A DNA stretch of 64,000 bases from Falsibacillus albus (GTDB lineage Bacteria; Bacillota; Bacilli; Bacillales; DSM-25281), in the NCBI RefSeq assembly GCF_003668575.1, contig NZ_RCVZ01000006.1, positions 62,001 through 126,000 on the forward strand, written 5' to 3'. A model generated the notes under the pieces. The model made no database searches. It was not told the origin of the DNA and saw only the letters and a list, made by a program, of their open reading frames with translations. The translations under genes and the position numbers were made by a program. Positions 1 through 8,717 of this stretch are shown one piece after another. Position 1 is the stretch's first letter, and each line of letters opens with the position of its first letter.

Positions 1-21
1 TTTATTAGATTTTTTATTAAA

Positions 22-58
22 ATTAGCAACAAAATATGAGAAATGGGCCTAACGAAAA
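22..58. repeat. Solo end of dispersed repeat family
   Basis: The stretch AGCAACAAAATATGAGAAA followed by GGGCC resembles the outer end (GCAACAAACTTTACGAAAA then a GCC-type terminus) of the intergenic repeat found many times in this window. Only the end is present, so this is a remnant upstream of the first gene. Confidence 0.45.
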
Positions 59-132
59 GAGCTTCTGAGAATCATAGTTACAATTAGATTCAGATAATAA
101 TATTATGTTAACCAAAATAGGGGGGCTTTAAA

Positions 133-1020
133 ATGGGTTATCTATTTGTATATGGGACTTTCCGTAAAAAAGAGAGTAATCATTCATTCTTAAAGGACGC
201 TGTACTCATAGCAAGCCAGGCATGGTTGAAAGGCACTTTATATGATACTGCAAAAGGCTATCCAGCCCTTGATTTAAACGGTGATTCGGCAGTATATGGT
301 GAACTTTACGAGATTGACCAAGATATTTTATCAGATTTGGATGAGGTGGAGGGATTCAAAGAGGGAAGGGAATCCAATCTTTTTGTTCGAAGAACAGGAA
401 TCATCCATACTGACTTGGGAGAAAAAGAAGCAAGCTATTACACAGCTGGAAATCGTGATTTTCTGATAGAAGAAATCAAATCCGGTGACTGGAGAGTACA
501 TAAATTCATTCAAAATCCTCCGGAAGAATTATATTATTTTGCGTATGGTTCATGTATGGATAATGAACGCTTCAAGAAGGCAAAGGTAGATCATCTCTTT
601 ACTGATATCGTTGGCGGAGGAAGGTTGAAAAATTTCTCGATGAAATATACGTTTTGTGTCCATGATGGCGGCAGGGGAGATATTGTCGAAGATTTTGGGG
701 AAACAGAGGGTGTTCTCTATAGAGTGAACTGGGATGCTTTTGACTACCTATTTGAAAGGGAAGGAGTAGCGCCCGGATGGTACCGCGCCGCATTGGTGGA
801 TATAGAAACATCATATCGTACATATGATGATGTTCTTACTTTTATCGTGATTGCCAAGCATCAAGAGTCTCGACCTCCTTTGCATTATGCAAGGGAAATC
901 CTGCGAGGAGCCAACCCGCATGTGAGCAAAGATTATATGAACAAATTATATAATCAACTTGTGGAATTGAAATTGGAAGAAAAGCAATTACTAGAGTTAA
1001 AAACGATCTTACAACAATGA
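133..1020 (+). CDS. ykqA: Two-domain gamma-glutamylcyclotransferase-like protein (YkqA type)
   Basis: The protein has 295 residues and two copies of the gamma-glutamylcyclotransferase (AIG2/GGCT-like) fold. Each begins with the diagnostic Y/F-G-T/S strand motif: YLFVYGTFRK at residues 3-12 and YYFAYGSCMD near residue 135. The family releases 5-oxoproline from gamma-glutamyl amines or dipeptides in the cytosol. The substrate here is not known. B. subtilis YkqA has the same double-domain form and similar length. A G-rich ribosome binding site (AGGGGGGC) precedes the ATG by about eight bases. The gene appears monocistronic and ends in a 13-bp perfect hairpin. The biochemical role is inferred from the family only. 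Confidence 0.8.
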   Translation: MGYLFVYGTFRKKESNHSFLKDAVLIASQAWLKGTLYDTAKGYPALDLNGDSAVYGELYEIDQDILSDLDEVEGFKEGRESNLFVRRTGIIHTDLGEKEASYYTAGNRDFLIEEIKSGDWRVHKFIQNPPEELYYFAYGSCMDNERFKKAKVDHLFTDIVGGGRLKNFSMKYTFCVHDGGRGDIVEDFGETEGVLYRVNWDAFDYLFEREGVAPGWYRAALVDIETSYRTYDDVLTFIVIAKHQESRPPLHYAREILRGANPHVSKDYMNKLYNQLVELKLEEKQLLELKTILQQ

Positions 1021-1027
1021 AATAGTT

Positions 1028-1066
1028 AAAATTACCCATAAACTTTTGAAGTATATGGGTAATTTT
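1028..1066 (+). terminator. Hairpin terminator after ykqA
   Basis: AAAATTACCCATA pairs perfectly with TATGGGTAATTTT (13 bp), eight bases after the stop codon. The 3' arm itself supplies the T-run. Confidence 0.8.
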
Positions 1067-1071
1067 GATTA

Positions 1072-1085
1072 TGATAACGTTTTCT
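1072..1085. promoter_or_regulatory. cre box (CcpA site) upstream of pullulanase
   Basis: TGATAACGTTTTCT reads AGAAAACGTTATCA on the other strand and matches TGWAARCGYTWWCA at 13 of 14 positions. It lies about 50 bp before the pullulanase start, where CcpA would repress a starch-degrading gene when glucose is present. The regulation is inferred. Confidence 0.65.
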
Positions 1086-1133
1086 TTTATTTGGTAAAAT
1101 GGAAAAGAATAGAATGATAGGGGAGGAAACTGA

Positions 1134-4037
1134 ATGAAATTAAGGATGTTGAAGGTTGTTTTTTCATTATTGGTCATGAGTGTTATGCTGTTGGGGAATT
1201 TTTTTAACCCAATTATGCAAGCGGTTGCACAAACCGATTCCACAAAAATAATTATTCATTACCAAGAAGCTCCGGATAATCAAAAAGATTGGAATCTATG
1301 GGTATGGCCAGAAGGTGGAGATGGAGCAAAATATGATTTTACTGGTGAAGATGCCTATGGTAAAGTGGCGGAGGTCGAAGTCAGCGGCATCCATCAAAAA
1401 ATTGGATTCATTGTCCGTACTGACAGCTGGGATAAGGACGGCGGGGACAGATGGATTGATACATCCAGCGGTGTTGGTGAAGTATGGGTTAAAGCAGGGG
1501 ATGACCAAACATACACCGCCCCGCCTGATGGGGAATATCGTGATATCCCAAGCTATCAGCATATTAAGGTCAAGATTCACTACCATCGATATGACCAAAA
1601 TTATGATGGATGGAACTTATGGGTATGGAATCCGGAACATGATGGCCAGAAAGTAAATTTTGATGCCATGGATGATTACGGCAAAGTAGCTGAAGTGGAA
1701 TTGAACGATCCGGATGGTATTGAAAAGCTGGGATTCATTGTCAGAAAGAGTACCGAAGGGAATGATTGGGCATCCAAGGATATAGATCACGACCGTTATA
1801 TCACAAGGTTTGATGCTGATGGAACAGCAGAAGTATGGCTCGTCCAGGGGCAGGAGACGATATATGAAAATCAAGGGTTTGTGAATTTGAACCCTGCAAT
1901 TACGCATGCGTCGATAGATGCTTTCAATCAAATTACATTGGAGACAAACGTTCCTTTTTCATTAAAGGATGCAGCCGATCAAATCAAAATAGAAGGTGCT
2001 GATATTGAAAGAGTTGCCTCTTTTGATGATAATTTAACAGATCTGACTAATAAAATCAAAATATTCACAAAGGAAGATCTTGATCTTACCAAGTCGTACA
2101 CTCTTTTATTTAATGATTTTGGTACTAGGGCGATTACGGTCGGAAAAGTGGTACGCTCTGATGAATTTGATCAAAAATATTTTTACGATGGATGGCTTGG
2201 CAATCAGTATGACAAAAAAGAAACGAAATTCACGCTTTGGGCTCCCACTGCTTCTGAAGCAATGCTTGCCGTTTATCCTGATGCTGCATCTGCGGAAACC
2301 AAAGAAATCCCAATGTCTTCAGGCGAAAATGGGACATGGAAAGCAGCTTTAAAAGGAAATCAAGATGGGCTTGTTTATACCTATAAGGTGAAAATCGGCG
2401 GTGTATGGACAGAAGCCGTCGACCCCTATGCGAGGGCAGTAACCATAAATGGCGATCGTGGAGTTGTCGTAGATTTATCAAAAACAAACCCAGATCATTG
2501 GAACAATCATAAACCTGAATTGATTCATCCTGAGGATGCCATCATTTATGAAGCGCATGTGAGGGACTTATCGATTTCACCAAACAGTGGGATTCAGCAT
2601 AAGGGGAAATTTTTAGGTGTTGCCGAAAAGAACACGAAAGGGCCAGATGGAGTCAAAACAGGATTGGATCATATTAAGGCATTAGGTGTTACACATGTCC
2701 AATTCCTGCCAATATTCGATTTTAACAGCATTGATGAAACCAAGCTGGATCAATCGCAGTACAATTGGGGATATGATCCTAAAAATTATAATGTGCCGGA
2801 AGGATCTTATTCAACGGACCCTGCCGATCCTTATGATAGAATCATTGAACTGAAGACAATGATACAAACACTCCATGATAGCAAGCTCAGGATAATCATG
2901 GATGTAGTCTACAACCATGTATTCAGTGCAAGTCAATCCAATTTCCAAAAGTTGGTCCCAGGCTATTATTTCAGGTATAACGAAGACGGAACATTGGCCA
3001 ATGGAACTGGTGTGGGAAATGACACAGCTTCCGAAAGAAAAATGATGAAAAAATTCATTGTCGATTCTGTATCCTATTGGGCCAAGGAATATCATATGGA
3101 TGGATTCCGATTCGATCTAATGGGAATTCATGATACGGGAACGATGAATGCAGTGAGGGACGCATTGAATAAAATCGATCCAAGCATCATTATTCTTGGA
3201 GAAGGCTGGGACCTAAACACACCTTTGGATCCATCCTTGAAGGCGGACCAAAAAAATGCAGAAGATATGCCAGGAATCGCACACTTCAATGACAGTATCC
3301 GTGATGCATTAAAGGGAAGTGTATTCAATGACTTGGATACAGGGTTTGTCAATGGAAAACAAGGGGTAGAGGAGATCATGAAGGAAGGCATACAAGCGGG
3401 CATCAGCTATCCTGATGACATTGCCACTTACCGCGATCCCGAACAAGTAATTAACTATGTCGAAGCCCATGACAACCTGACACTATGGGATAAACTGAAG
3501 CTTACCAACCCAGAGGCTGATGAGGAGACCTTGAAGCAGATGCATAAGCTTGCATCATCCATCCTATTGACATCAGAGGGGATTCCTTTCATTCATGCTG
3601 GGCAGGAGTTCATGAGAACGAAGTATGGGGATCATAATAGCTATCAATCACCAGATTCCATAAATCAACTTGATTGGAGCAGGTGCAGAGAATTTAGTTC
3701 GGAAGTAGACTATGTAAAAGGCCTAATAGAGCTCCGGAAGCACTATAAATCATTCCGTATGACGACTGCAGGAGAAATAGAGAAACAATTGAAATTCATC
3801 CCTGCATCAAAAAATATTGTTGCATACTCATTAAATGCAAAAGCATTGCATGATAAGGCAAATGAGATTGTGGTCATTCACAATGCCAACCAAGAAGAGA
3901 AGACGGTAACACTTCCGTATAGCGGAACCTGGCATCTTCTCGTGAATGGAGAAAAATCAGGAATCCGAACAATAAAAATCATCCACGGCAATAAAGTGAA
4001 TATTTCACCACTATCCACTTTTGTACTGAAAAGGTAA
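1134..4037 (+). CDS. pulA: Secreted type I pullulanase with two CBM41 modules
   Basis: This 967-residue glycoside hydrolase of family GH13 cleaves alpha-1,6 branches in pullulan, amylopectin and related alpha-glucans outside the cell. An N-terminal signal peptide (hydrophobic residues 6-31, cleavage near AVAQ) is followed by two CBM41 starch-binding repeats, each with an NLWVW motif (residues about 35-135 and 145-250), then a CBM48 region (FTLWAPTAS) and the catalytic barrel. The type I signature YNWGYDPKNY starts at residue 543. The expected catalytic residues are Asp661 (FRFDLMG), Glu690 (LGEGWD) and Asp780 (EAHDN). The ribosome binding site AGGGGAGG is seven bases from the ATG. A near-perfect cre box upstream suggests carbon catabolite repression. 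No other starch gene is adjacent. Confidence 0.93.
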   Translation: MKLRMLKVVFSLLVMSVMLLGNFFNPIMQAVAQTDSTKIIIHYQEAPDNQKDWNLWVWPEGGDGAKYDFTGEDAYGKVAEVEVSGIHQKIGFIVRTDSWDKDGGDRWIDTSSGVGEVWVKAGDDQTYTAPPDGEYRDIPSYQHIKVKIHYHRYDQNYDGWNLWVWNPEHDGQKVNFDAMDDYGKVAEVELNDPDGIEKLGFIVRKSTEGNDWASKDIDHDRYITRFDADGTAEVWLVQGQETIYENQGFVNLNPAITHASIDAFNQITLETNVPFSLKDAADQIKIEGADIERVASFDDNLTDLTNKIKIFTKEDLDLTKSYTLLFNDFGTRAITVGKVVRSDEFDQKYFYDGWLGNQYDKKETKFTLWAPTASEAMLAVYPDAASAETKEIPMSSGENGTWKAALKGNQDGLVYTYKVKIGGVWTEAVDPYARAVTINGDRGVVVDLSKTNPDHWNNHKPELIHPEDAIIYEAHVRDLSISPNSGIQHKGKFLGVAEKNTKGPDGVKTGLDHIKALGVTHVQFLPIFDFNSIDETKLDQSQYNWGYDPKNYNVPEGSYSTDPADPYDRIIELKTMIQTLHDSKLRIIMDVVYNHVFSASQSNFQKLVPGYYFRYNEDGTLANGTGVGNDTASERKMMKKFIVDSVSYWAKEYHMDGFRFDLMGIHDTGTMNAVRDALNKIDPSIIILGEGWDLNTPLDPSLKADQKNAEDMPGIAHFNDSIRDALKGSVFNDLDTGFVNGKQGVEEIMKEGIQAGISYPDDIATYRDPEQVINYVEAHDNLTLWDKLKLTNPEADEETLKQMHKLASSILLTSEGIPFIHAGQEFMRTKYGDHNSYQSPDSINQLDWSRCREFSSEVDYVKGLIELRKHYKSFRMTTAGEIEKQLKFIPASKNIVAYSLNAKALHDKANEIVVIHNANQEEKTVTLPYSGTWHLLVNGEKSGIRTIKIIHGNKVNISPLSTFVLKR

Positions 4038-4153
4038 TAGAAAAAAGTTGAGCAGGATTTTTTAGATGCGAATTCGTAAAGATTGTTGTTAAAAATCTTA
4101 CTGCACATTTTAACGCCTAAATAGATGTTTAGCTCGTTGAAATATAGGATCCC

Positions 4154-4249
4154 GGCTCTTTTCTCGCTTATTCGGCCATTTTAAAGTTTAAAAATTAAAT
4201 GGACAATCCTTTTTTAGTTGTTAAAGCAACAAAGTTTGAGAAAAGAGCC
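4154..4249. repeat. 96-bp mini-element with 12-bp inverted-repeat ends
   Basis: GGCTCTTTTCTC (4154-4165) and GAGAAAAGAGCC (4238-4249) are perfect inverted repeats flanking an AT-rich core that includes GTTAAAGCAACAAAGTTTG. It looks like the two ends of the dispersed repeat with the GC-rich middle lost. No ORF is inside. Confidence 0.6.
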
Positions 4250-4257
4250 TTTCAGAA

Positions 4258-4290
4258 AAACGGCTGTGCACCATTGGAGCACAGCCTCTA
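4258..4290 (-). terminator. Terminator of the small secreted-protein gene
   Basis: Read on the minus strand, AGGCTGTGC pairs with GCACAGCC and is followed by GTTTTT. The hairpin starts directly at the stop codon of the 4291-4638 gene. Confidence 0.75.
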
Positions 4291-4638
4291 TTATGTATTA
4301 GACTTATCCAGCAAGTCCGTATTTTTTTCGACGATCGGTATATATTTGCCGCAAAACCCAAATGCCTTAATGATGACCTGGTGCCCGTCAATGGTTTCAA
4401 AGGTTTTCTCCACTGTATTAAAAATCAAATAACCGTTTTCTATGAAGCTGCTAGTTTGTATGATAGGCACACTATTATCCTCTGAGATAACTTGAGAACA
4501 CTCATCATTTTGGCAGCTGACATGATAGTTGTCGGATAGCCAATGGTCAAAATCGGAGAGGGTAGGTCTAAGGTATATTGAAAAAATGAAAAAAATCAAG
4601 AGACAAAAGCCTATTATTTTTTTTGGCCAACGATTCAT
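4291..4638 (-). CDS. Small membrane-anchored or secreted protein, unknown function
   Basis: This is a 115-residue protein that I do not recognise. Residues 1-7 are basic (MNRWPKK) and are followed by a hydrophobic segment of about 16 residues (IIGFCLLIFFIFSIYL), then a soluble domain with three cysteines (two in SCQNDEC, one in FGFCGKY) that could form disulfides outside the cell. The start is set by GGAGG eight bases upstream of the ATG at 4638. A longer frame beginning at 4653 would place its first codons on that ribosome binding site. The gene is monocistronic with its own terminator. A DUF4359-like assignment is possible, but I cannot test it. Confidence 0.6.
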   Translation of the reverse strand: MNRWPKKIIGFCLLIFFIFSIYLRPTLSDFDHWLSDNYHVSCQNDECSQVISEDNSVPIIQTSSFIENGYLIFNTVEKTFETIDGHQVIIKAFGFCGKYIPIVEKNTDLLDKSNT

Positions 4639-4783
4639 GGGATGTACCTCCAACTATGTACTTATAAAAAAATAACATAATTGAAAGAATTTCTCTATCA
4701 TTCCCGTAATAGATTTCACTTATCATTCTTTTGTCCTATGTGATAGTTTTTTATTTCAATGTGCAAAAAGTGAAGGAGCTTCT

Positions 4784-4838
4784 AAATAAGAAGAGGGTAA
4801 CCCAAAAATAGATCATTTGGGCCACCCTCTTCTTATTT
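4784..4838. terminator. Long bidirectional hairpin
   Basis: AAATAAGAAGAGGGT (4784-4798) pairs with ACCCTCTTCTTATTT (4824-4838) over 15 bp, with an inner CCCAAA/TTTGGG stem. No gene ends right beside it. The nearest is the aldehyde dehydrogenase terminator 200 bp away. Confidence 0.55.
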
Positions 4839-4849
4839 ATGCCATTCTA

Positions 4850-5035
4850 ATCAATGGAATTGCTGAGAAAGATTAAATCTACTCCTTCCGCGGACGAATT
4901 GGTAAGCTTCCTCGCCTCGCTGAAGGGAGCTTGCAGGACATAGAATAGATTTCCTTAAATCAACACTGCACGAAGAAAATACGAATGTATTTTCGAGGAG
5001 TCTCGTAGATTCCCTCACAATCACCCAAAATCAAA
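4850..5035. repeat. Degenerate copy of the dispersed intergenic repeat
   Basis: This gene-free stretch carries CTTCCGCGGA, CTCGCCTCGCTGAAGGGAGC, and a hairpin GAAAATAC-GAAT-GTATTTTC followed by GAGGAGTC. The same hairpin context recurs near 21990, with a compensatory base change. No coding potential is evident. Confidence 0.5.
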
Positions 5036-5045
5036 ATTCGAAAAT

Positions 5046-5108
5046 AAAAAGAGAAGCTGACTAGAAAAGGTCATTGACAAATGCCTTTTGAGTCAGCTCC
5101 TTCTTTTT
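5046..5108 (-). terminator. Terminator of the aldehyde dehydrogenase gene
   Basis: AGCTGACT (5055-5062) pairs with AGTCAGCT (5091-5098), extended by purine/pyrimidine runs and an inner AGAAAAGG/CCTTTT stem. It lies a few bases after the stop codon on the minus strand. Confidence 0.7.
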
Positions 5109-5114
5109 ATATTA

Positions 5115-6599
5115 TTACTTCATTCCGACCCAGACACTCTTGACTTCTGTATAATTGTCTAATGCATAGGAGCCCATTTCACGTCCGATGCCGGATTGTT
5201 TATAGCCCCCGAATGGAGAAGCTGCGTCAAATGCGTTGTAGCAATTGACCCAAACCGTACCTGCGCGGAGCTTGTTGGCAATGTAGTGGCCTTTGGCAAT
5301 ATCACGTGTCCAAACGCCTGCCGCTAATCCATATTCACTATTATTAGCGCGTTCGATCACTTCATCCAAATCTTCATAAGGCATTGCAGAAATGACAGGA
5401 CCGAAGATTTCTTCCTTGGCAATCGTCATTTCGTCATTTACATCTGCAAAAATGGTTGGAGCAACAAAATAACCTTGTTCGGAAGGTTTAACCCCACCAG
5501 CCAATAGTTCTGCACCTTCGCTTAAGCCTTTTTCGATATAGCTCATGACCCGATTTTGCTGTTCTTGGGAAACTAGTGGTCCCATTTCAGTATCTTCATG
5601 CAGTCCGAAGCCTTGTTTAATGTTTTTAGCATGTGAAGCCATATCTGCAAGAACATTATCGAAATGTTTCTTTTGGATGAATACGCGAGACCCCGCACAG
5701 CATACTTGACCTTGGTTGAACATGACCCCGTTCAACGCACCAGGAATGGCTTTGGACATATCAGCATCTGGCAGGATGATGTTTGGAGATTTTCCGCCAA
5801 GTTCCAAAGTGACGCGCTTTAAATTTTTTGATGCGCGGCTCATGATTGTCTTTCCGACTTCAGTGGAACCGGTGAAGGCGATTTTATCCACAAGTGGATG
5901 ATCGACCAATGGTTGTCCGGCAGTTTCGCCGAATCCAGGAACCACATTCAGTACGCCAGGCGGGAATCCAGCTTCTTCAGCTAATTCTGCAAGATAAAGT
6001 GCAGAAAGAGGAGTCTGTTCAGCTGGTTTTAAAACTACTGTACAGCCAGTAGCAAGTGCAGCACCGAGCTTCCACATCGCCATCAACAATGGGAAGTTCC
6101 ACGGGATGATCTGGCCAACCACACCAACTGCTTCATGTCGAGTGTAGTTGAAGAATGGACCGGAAACAGGAATCGTTTGTCCCACAATTTTCGTTGACCA
6201 TCCAGCATAATATCTCATATGTTCAATCGCTAATGGAATATCTGCGTTGGCAGTTTCACGGATCGGCTTTCCGTTGTCCAACGTTTCAAGTTGTGCTAGT
6301 TCATCTTTGTTTTCTTCCATTAAGTCAGCCAGCTTGTACATGATTCGACTGCGTTTAGCTGCACTCATTTTAGACCAAGGGCCTTCATCGAAAGCCTTTC
6401 TTGCAGCTTTTACGGCGCGATCGATATCTTCTGGGCCAGCTTCATATAATGTTGCCAGTACTTCCCCTGTGGCAGGGTTAGGGGTATCAAATGTTTTTTG
6501 ATTTGCACTTTCGACAAATTCACCATTAATATACAATTTTTTTGTTCCTTGTAGAAACTCTTCAACCTTTTTGTTTACGTTCACCATTAATTGACTCAT
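5115..6599 (-). CDS. dhaS: NAD-dependent aldehyde dehydrogenase (DhaS type)
   Basis: This 494-residue class I aldehyde dehydrogenase oxidises an aldehyde to the carboxylate with NAD(P)+ in the cytosol. The Rossmann cofactor site is visible in IIPWNFP (about residue 164) and FTGSTEVGK (about 242). The general base is Glu266 in LELGGKSP and the nucleophile is Cys300 in GQVCCAGSR. The sequence, including the N-terminal FLQGTKKLYI segment, closely follows B. subtilis DhaS. GGGAGG precedes the ATG. A perfect cre box lies about 70 bp upstream, so glucose repression is likely. The physiological aldehyde is unknown. Confidence 0.88.
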   Translation of the reverse strand: MSQLMVNVNKKVEEFLQGTKKLYINGEFVESANQKTFDTPNPATGEVLATLYEAGPEDIDRAVKAARKAFDEGPWSKMSAAKRSRIMYKLADLMEENKDELAQLETLDNGKPIRETANADIPLAIEHMRYYAGWSTKIVGQTIPVSGPFFNYTRHEAVGVVGQIIPWNFPLLMAMWKLGAALATGCTVVLKPAEQTPLSALYLAELAEEAGFPPGVLNVVPGFGETAGQPLVDHPLVDKIAFTGSTEVGKTIMSRASKNLKRVTLELGGKSPNIILPDADMSKAIPGALNGVMFNQGQVCCAGSRVFIQKKHFDNVLADMASHAKNIKQGFGLHEDTEMGPLVSQEQQNRVMSYIEKGLSEGAELLAGGVKPSEQGYFVAPTIFADVNDEMTIAKEEIFGPVISAMPYEDLDEVIERANNSEYGLAAGVWTRDIAKGHYIANKLRAGTVWVNCYNAFDAASPFGGYKQSGIGREMGSYALDNYTEVKSVWVGMK

Positions 6600-6668
6600 T
6601 TTTTTACCTCCCGATTGTGAAGTTTTATGTACGGCCTTAAGATGAATCGTACAAAATGCATAACGTTT

Positions 6669-6682
6669 TGATAACGCTTACA
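6669..6682 (-). promoter_or_regulatory. Perfect cre box upstream of dhaS
   Basis: On the minus strand the site reads TGTAAGCGTTATCA, matching TGWAARCGYTWWCA at all 14 positions, about 70 bp before the dhaS start. CcpA control is inferred from the match. Confidence 0.75.
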
Positions 6683-6782
6683 TATTCCATCGTACTATTA
6701 ATATTCGCAAAATTCAATGAATTTTTTTCGTCTTTATTAGCCAATACCCGATAAATTTTGAATATTTTCGACGAGAAAGCAT

Positions 6783-6812
6783 AAAAAAACAGGCAAAAAG
6801 AAGCTGCCTGTT
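6783..6812 (-). terminator. Terminator of the zinc-ribbon gene
   Basis: On the minus strand ACAGGCA pairs with TGCCTGT and is followed by a run of seven T residues. Confidence 0.75.
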
Positions 6813-6825
6813 GGTCCTTTTTCTA

Positions 6826-7029
6826 TTAGCCAAAAAATAAATCGAGGATATTTGACGCTGTGCTGGAATCTTTATTATAAAATTCACAGTACCCGCATTT
6901 TTTGCAATATACGACAAGGAATCGATTATTCTGAACATCGAACATTTTTGAAAGCCCGGTTCCGGTGGTTGCAATTTCCTTTTGGCCAGCGTCCTTGCTT
7001 CCACACTTAATGCACCCTTTTTCCGTCAT
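6826..7029 (-). CDS. Small zinc-ribbon protein
   Basis: This 67-residue protein has two CxxC knuckles, GCIKCG near the N-terminus and YCKKCGY in the second half, which should bind one zinc ion. It ends in the conserved block SNILDLFFG. Proteins with this layout are common in Bacillus and are usually annotated as zinc-ribbon or nucleic-acid-binding proteins, but I know of no tested role. AAGGAGG is eight bases from the ATG at 7029. The longer frame starting at 7047 would begin on the ribosome binding site itself. It is monocistronic and faces away from the next gene. Confidence 0.75.
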   Translation of the reverse strand: MTEKGCIKCGSKDAGQKEIATTGTGLSKMFDVQNNRFLVVYCKKCGYCEFYNKDSSTASNILDLFFG

Positions 7030-7170
7030 TGTCATTTCCTCCTTCATAAGTCTGTAGTAAACTATACGAACAGCCTATGAAAAAGTTTCATTTATATTGC
7101 TATAGGTTGCTTGGAGTGAAAAAAGTAATTATACTAACAATTACAAAATGAAAAGAGAGGAAGTCATCAA

Positions 7171-7374
7171 ATGATTCATTACGATTGGACAGAAAGACCA
7201 ACATTAAAGAAAGTCAAATGCGTACATACAAATGCAGAAAAATATATGGTTAATAATGTATTGACAGAAGGAAACCTTTATGAAGTGAAAAATGAAACGG
7301 ATGAATATTATTTCGTCATCGATAATAGCGGGAAAATAGGCGGTTTCTATAAGGAATATTTCCAGGACGCATAG
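7171..7374 (+). CDS. DUF6501-like conserved small protein
   Basis: This 67-residue protein carries the blocks VKCVHTNAEKYMVNNVLT and YFVIDNSGKIGGFYKEYF. I recall these from a conserved Bacillaceae family (DUF6501) of unknown function. The sequence suggests a small beta-rich cytosolic domain with no membrane segment. A purine-rich ribosome binding site (AGAGAGGAAG) precedes the ATG. The next small gene starts about 85 bp later. Confidence 0.7.
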   Translation: MIHYDWTERPTLKKVKCVHTNAEKYMVNNVLTEGNLYEVKNETDEYYFVIDNSGKIGGFYKEYFQDA

Positions 7375-7460
7375 AAATTATTAATAAATAGGAATAAACG
7401 GAGCTTTCTTGTCAAATCTTATTACATGTAAAAAGATAAGGTTGAATGGAGGAAGTCCAC

Positions 7461-7769
7461 ATGACAAATGCACAACAAGCAATCCAACAGGCTAAACAAG
7501 CACTGCAGCAAGCCCAGCAAAATACTTTTGGCTCTGTAGATCAACTTGAACGAGCAACAGCAGCCTTGAAAGAATGCATGAACTCAACTGAAGCAGGAGA
7601 AAAGGCAGATCAGCTAAGAGATATCCATAATGCTGTGCAGCAAGCCTGCAATGCATGCAAGGAGCCGCATAATCAACAAGCAATTGAAAATTCTGTACAG
7701 CAGGCGATGCGAGCTTGTGAACAAGCCGATACAATCGGCGGACAAGAAGGCAGCGAAACAACAATGTAA
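7461..7769 (+). CDS. Gln/Ala-rich helical small protein, unknown function
   Basis: This 102-residue protein is rich in Gln and Ala, with repeated helical segments (AIQQAKQALQQAQQ, AVQQACNACKE, VQQAMRACEQ) and four cysteines. It is likely an all-alpha, possibly bundled protein. I do not recognise a named family. GGAGG sits six to eight bases before the ATG at 7461, and the ATG at 7446 overlaps that site. A hairpin follows the stop. Function cannot be inferred. Confidence 0.65.
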   Translation: MTNAQQAIQQAKQALQQAQQNTFGSVDQLERATAALKECMNSTEAGEKADQLRDIHNAVQQACNACKEPHNQQAIENSVQQAMRACEQADTIGGQEGSETTM

Positions 7770-7772
7770 AGT

Positions 7773-7807
7773 AAAGAGACTGGTCCATTTATCCTGGGCC
7801 AGTCTTT
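7773..7807. terminator. Shared terminator between convergent genes
   Basis: GACTGGTCC (7778-7786) pairs with GGGCCAGTC (7796-7804), with one G-T wobble. A T-rich tail lies on both sides, so it can serve the Gln-rich gene and the facing 3-hydroxybutyrate dehydrogenase gene. Confidence 0.7.
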
Positions 7808-7821
7808 ATTTGTTCTTTTAG

Positions 7822-8601
7822 TTATTGTGCAGTATATCCTCCATCCAAAACAACTGCCTGTCCAGTCACGCCTTTCGCCTGATCACTGCATAAAAAGAGA
7901 GCGTAGTCCGCAATCTCTTTTGCAGAAATCAGTCTCTTTTGGGGAACCAACGGGTAAATCACTTCTTCGAAAACTTTCTCAACTGAGATTTTTCGGGTAT
8001 CAGCAATTCCTTGCAGCTGCTTTTGGACGAGTGGTGTGTCAACATAGCCGGGGCATAGAGCATTTACTGTAATCCCGTTTGGTGCGCTTTCAAGAGCAGC
8101 AACCTTCGTTAACCCGATCACACCATGTTTTGCACTGTTATATGCGGCTTTTCCAGCAAAGCCAATCAGACCATTTATTGATGCCATATTGATGATTCGG
8201 CCGAAGCCTTGTTCTTTCATGACAGGAAGAACGTTTTTTATTGCTATGAATGGAGCCGTCAGCATGATTTTGATCATTTGTTCAAATTTTTCTGTTGGGA
8301 AGTCTTCAATGTCCGCTACGTATTGCAAGCCGGCATTGTTGATTAGCAAATCAATGGTTCCGTACGTTTGTTTGGCCATTTCCAATGCATTGATTATTTC
8401 TTCTTCTTTCATGACATTGCAGGCGATCCCTATCGCTTTAAATCCATCTGATTGTAAATCATTTGCAGCCTTAATCGCTGCTTGCTCGTTAATATCAGAA
8501 ATCACCACATTAGCACCTGCGATTGCAAATTCTTTAGCGATTTCATAGCCGATTCCACTGGCAGCCCCCGTGATAAAAGCTGTTCGGTCCTTCATGTTCA
8601 T
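7822..8601 (-). CDS. yxjF: 3-hydroxybutyrate dehydrogenase (SDR)
   Basis: This 259-residue classical short-chain dehydrogenase should interconvert 3-hydroxybutyrate and acetoacetate with NAD. It has the cofactor motif TGAASGIG (residues about 11-18), NNAG (about 88), the catalytic serine in MASINGL, the catalytic YNSAK, and the C-terminal GQAVVLDGGYTAQ. The block LQYVADIEDFPTEKFEQM is typical of the 3-hydroxybutyrate dehydrogenase branch, which includes B. subtilis YxjF. GGGGG precedes the ATG by about seven bases. No ketone-body CoA-transferase genes are nearby, so it may act in general short-chain hydroxyacid turnover. Confidence 0.82.
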   Translation of the reverse strand: MNMKDRTAFITGAASGIGYEIAKEFAIAGANVVISDINEQAAIKAANDLQSDGFKAIGIACNVMKEEEIINALEMAKQTYGTIDLLINNAGLQYVADIEDFPTEKFEQMIKIMLTAPFIAIKNVLPVMKEQGFGRIINMASINGLIGFAGKAAYNSAKHGVIGLTKVAALESAPNGITVNALCPGYVDTPLVQKQLQGIADTRKISVEKVFEEVIYPLVPQKRLISAKEIADYALFLCSDQAKGVTGQAVVLDGGYTAQ

Positions 8602-8717
8602 TTTTATTCCCCCAAAACATTTATTATTGACTTATACAAGTGTAATCCTAAGAAAAATATAAGTAAAATACATATAATAAATACCAATGATAACTGTTAG
8701 TTATAGGAGTGATAAAA

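Noticed and set aside
842-1243. 133-codon minus-strand frame over the ykqA/pulA junction
   Set aside because: It overlaps two well-supported genes, the terminator and the cre box, and has no ribosome binding site.
4154-4249. Insertion sequence
   Set aside because: Inverted ends are present but the interior is only about 70 bp of AT-rich sequence with no transposase. It is recorded as a repeat remnant.
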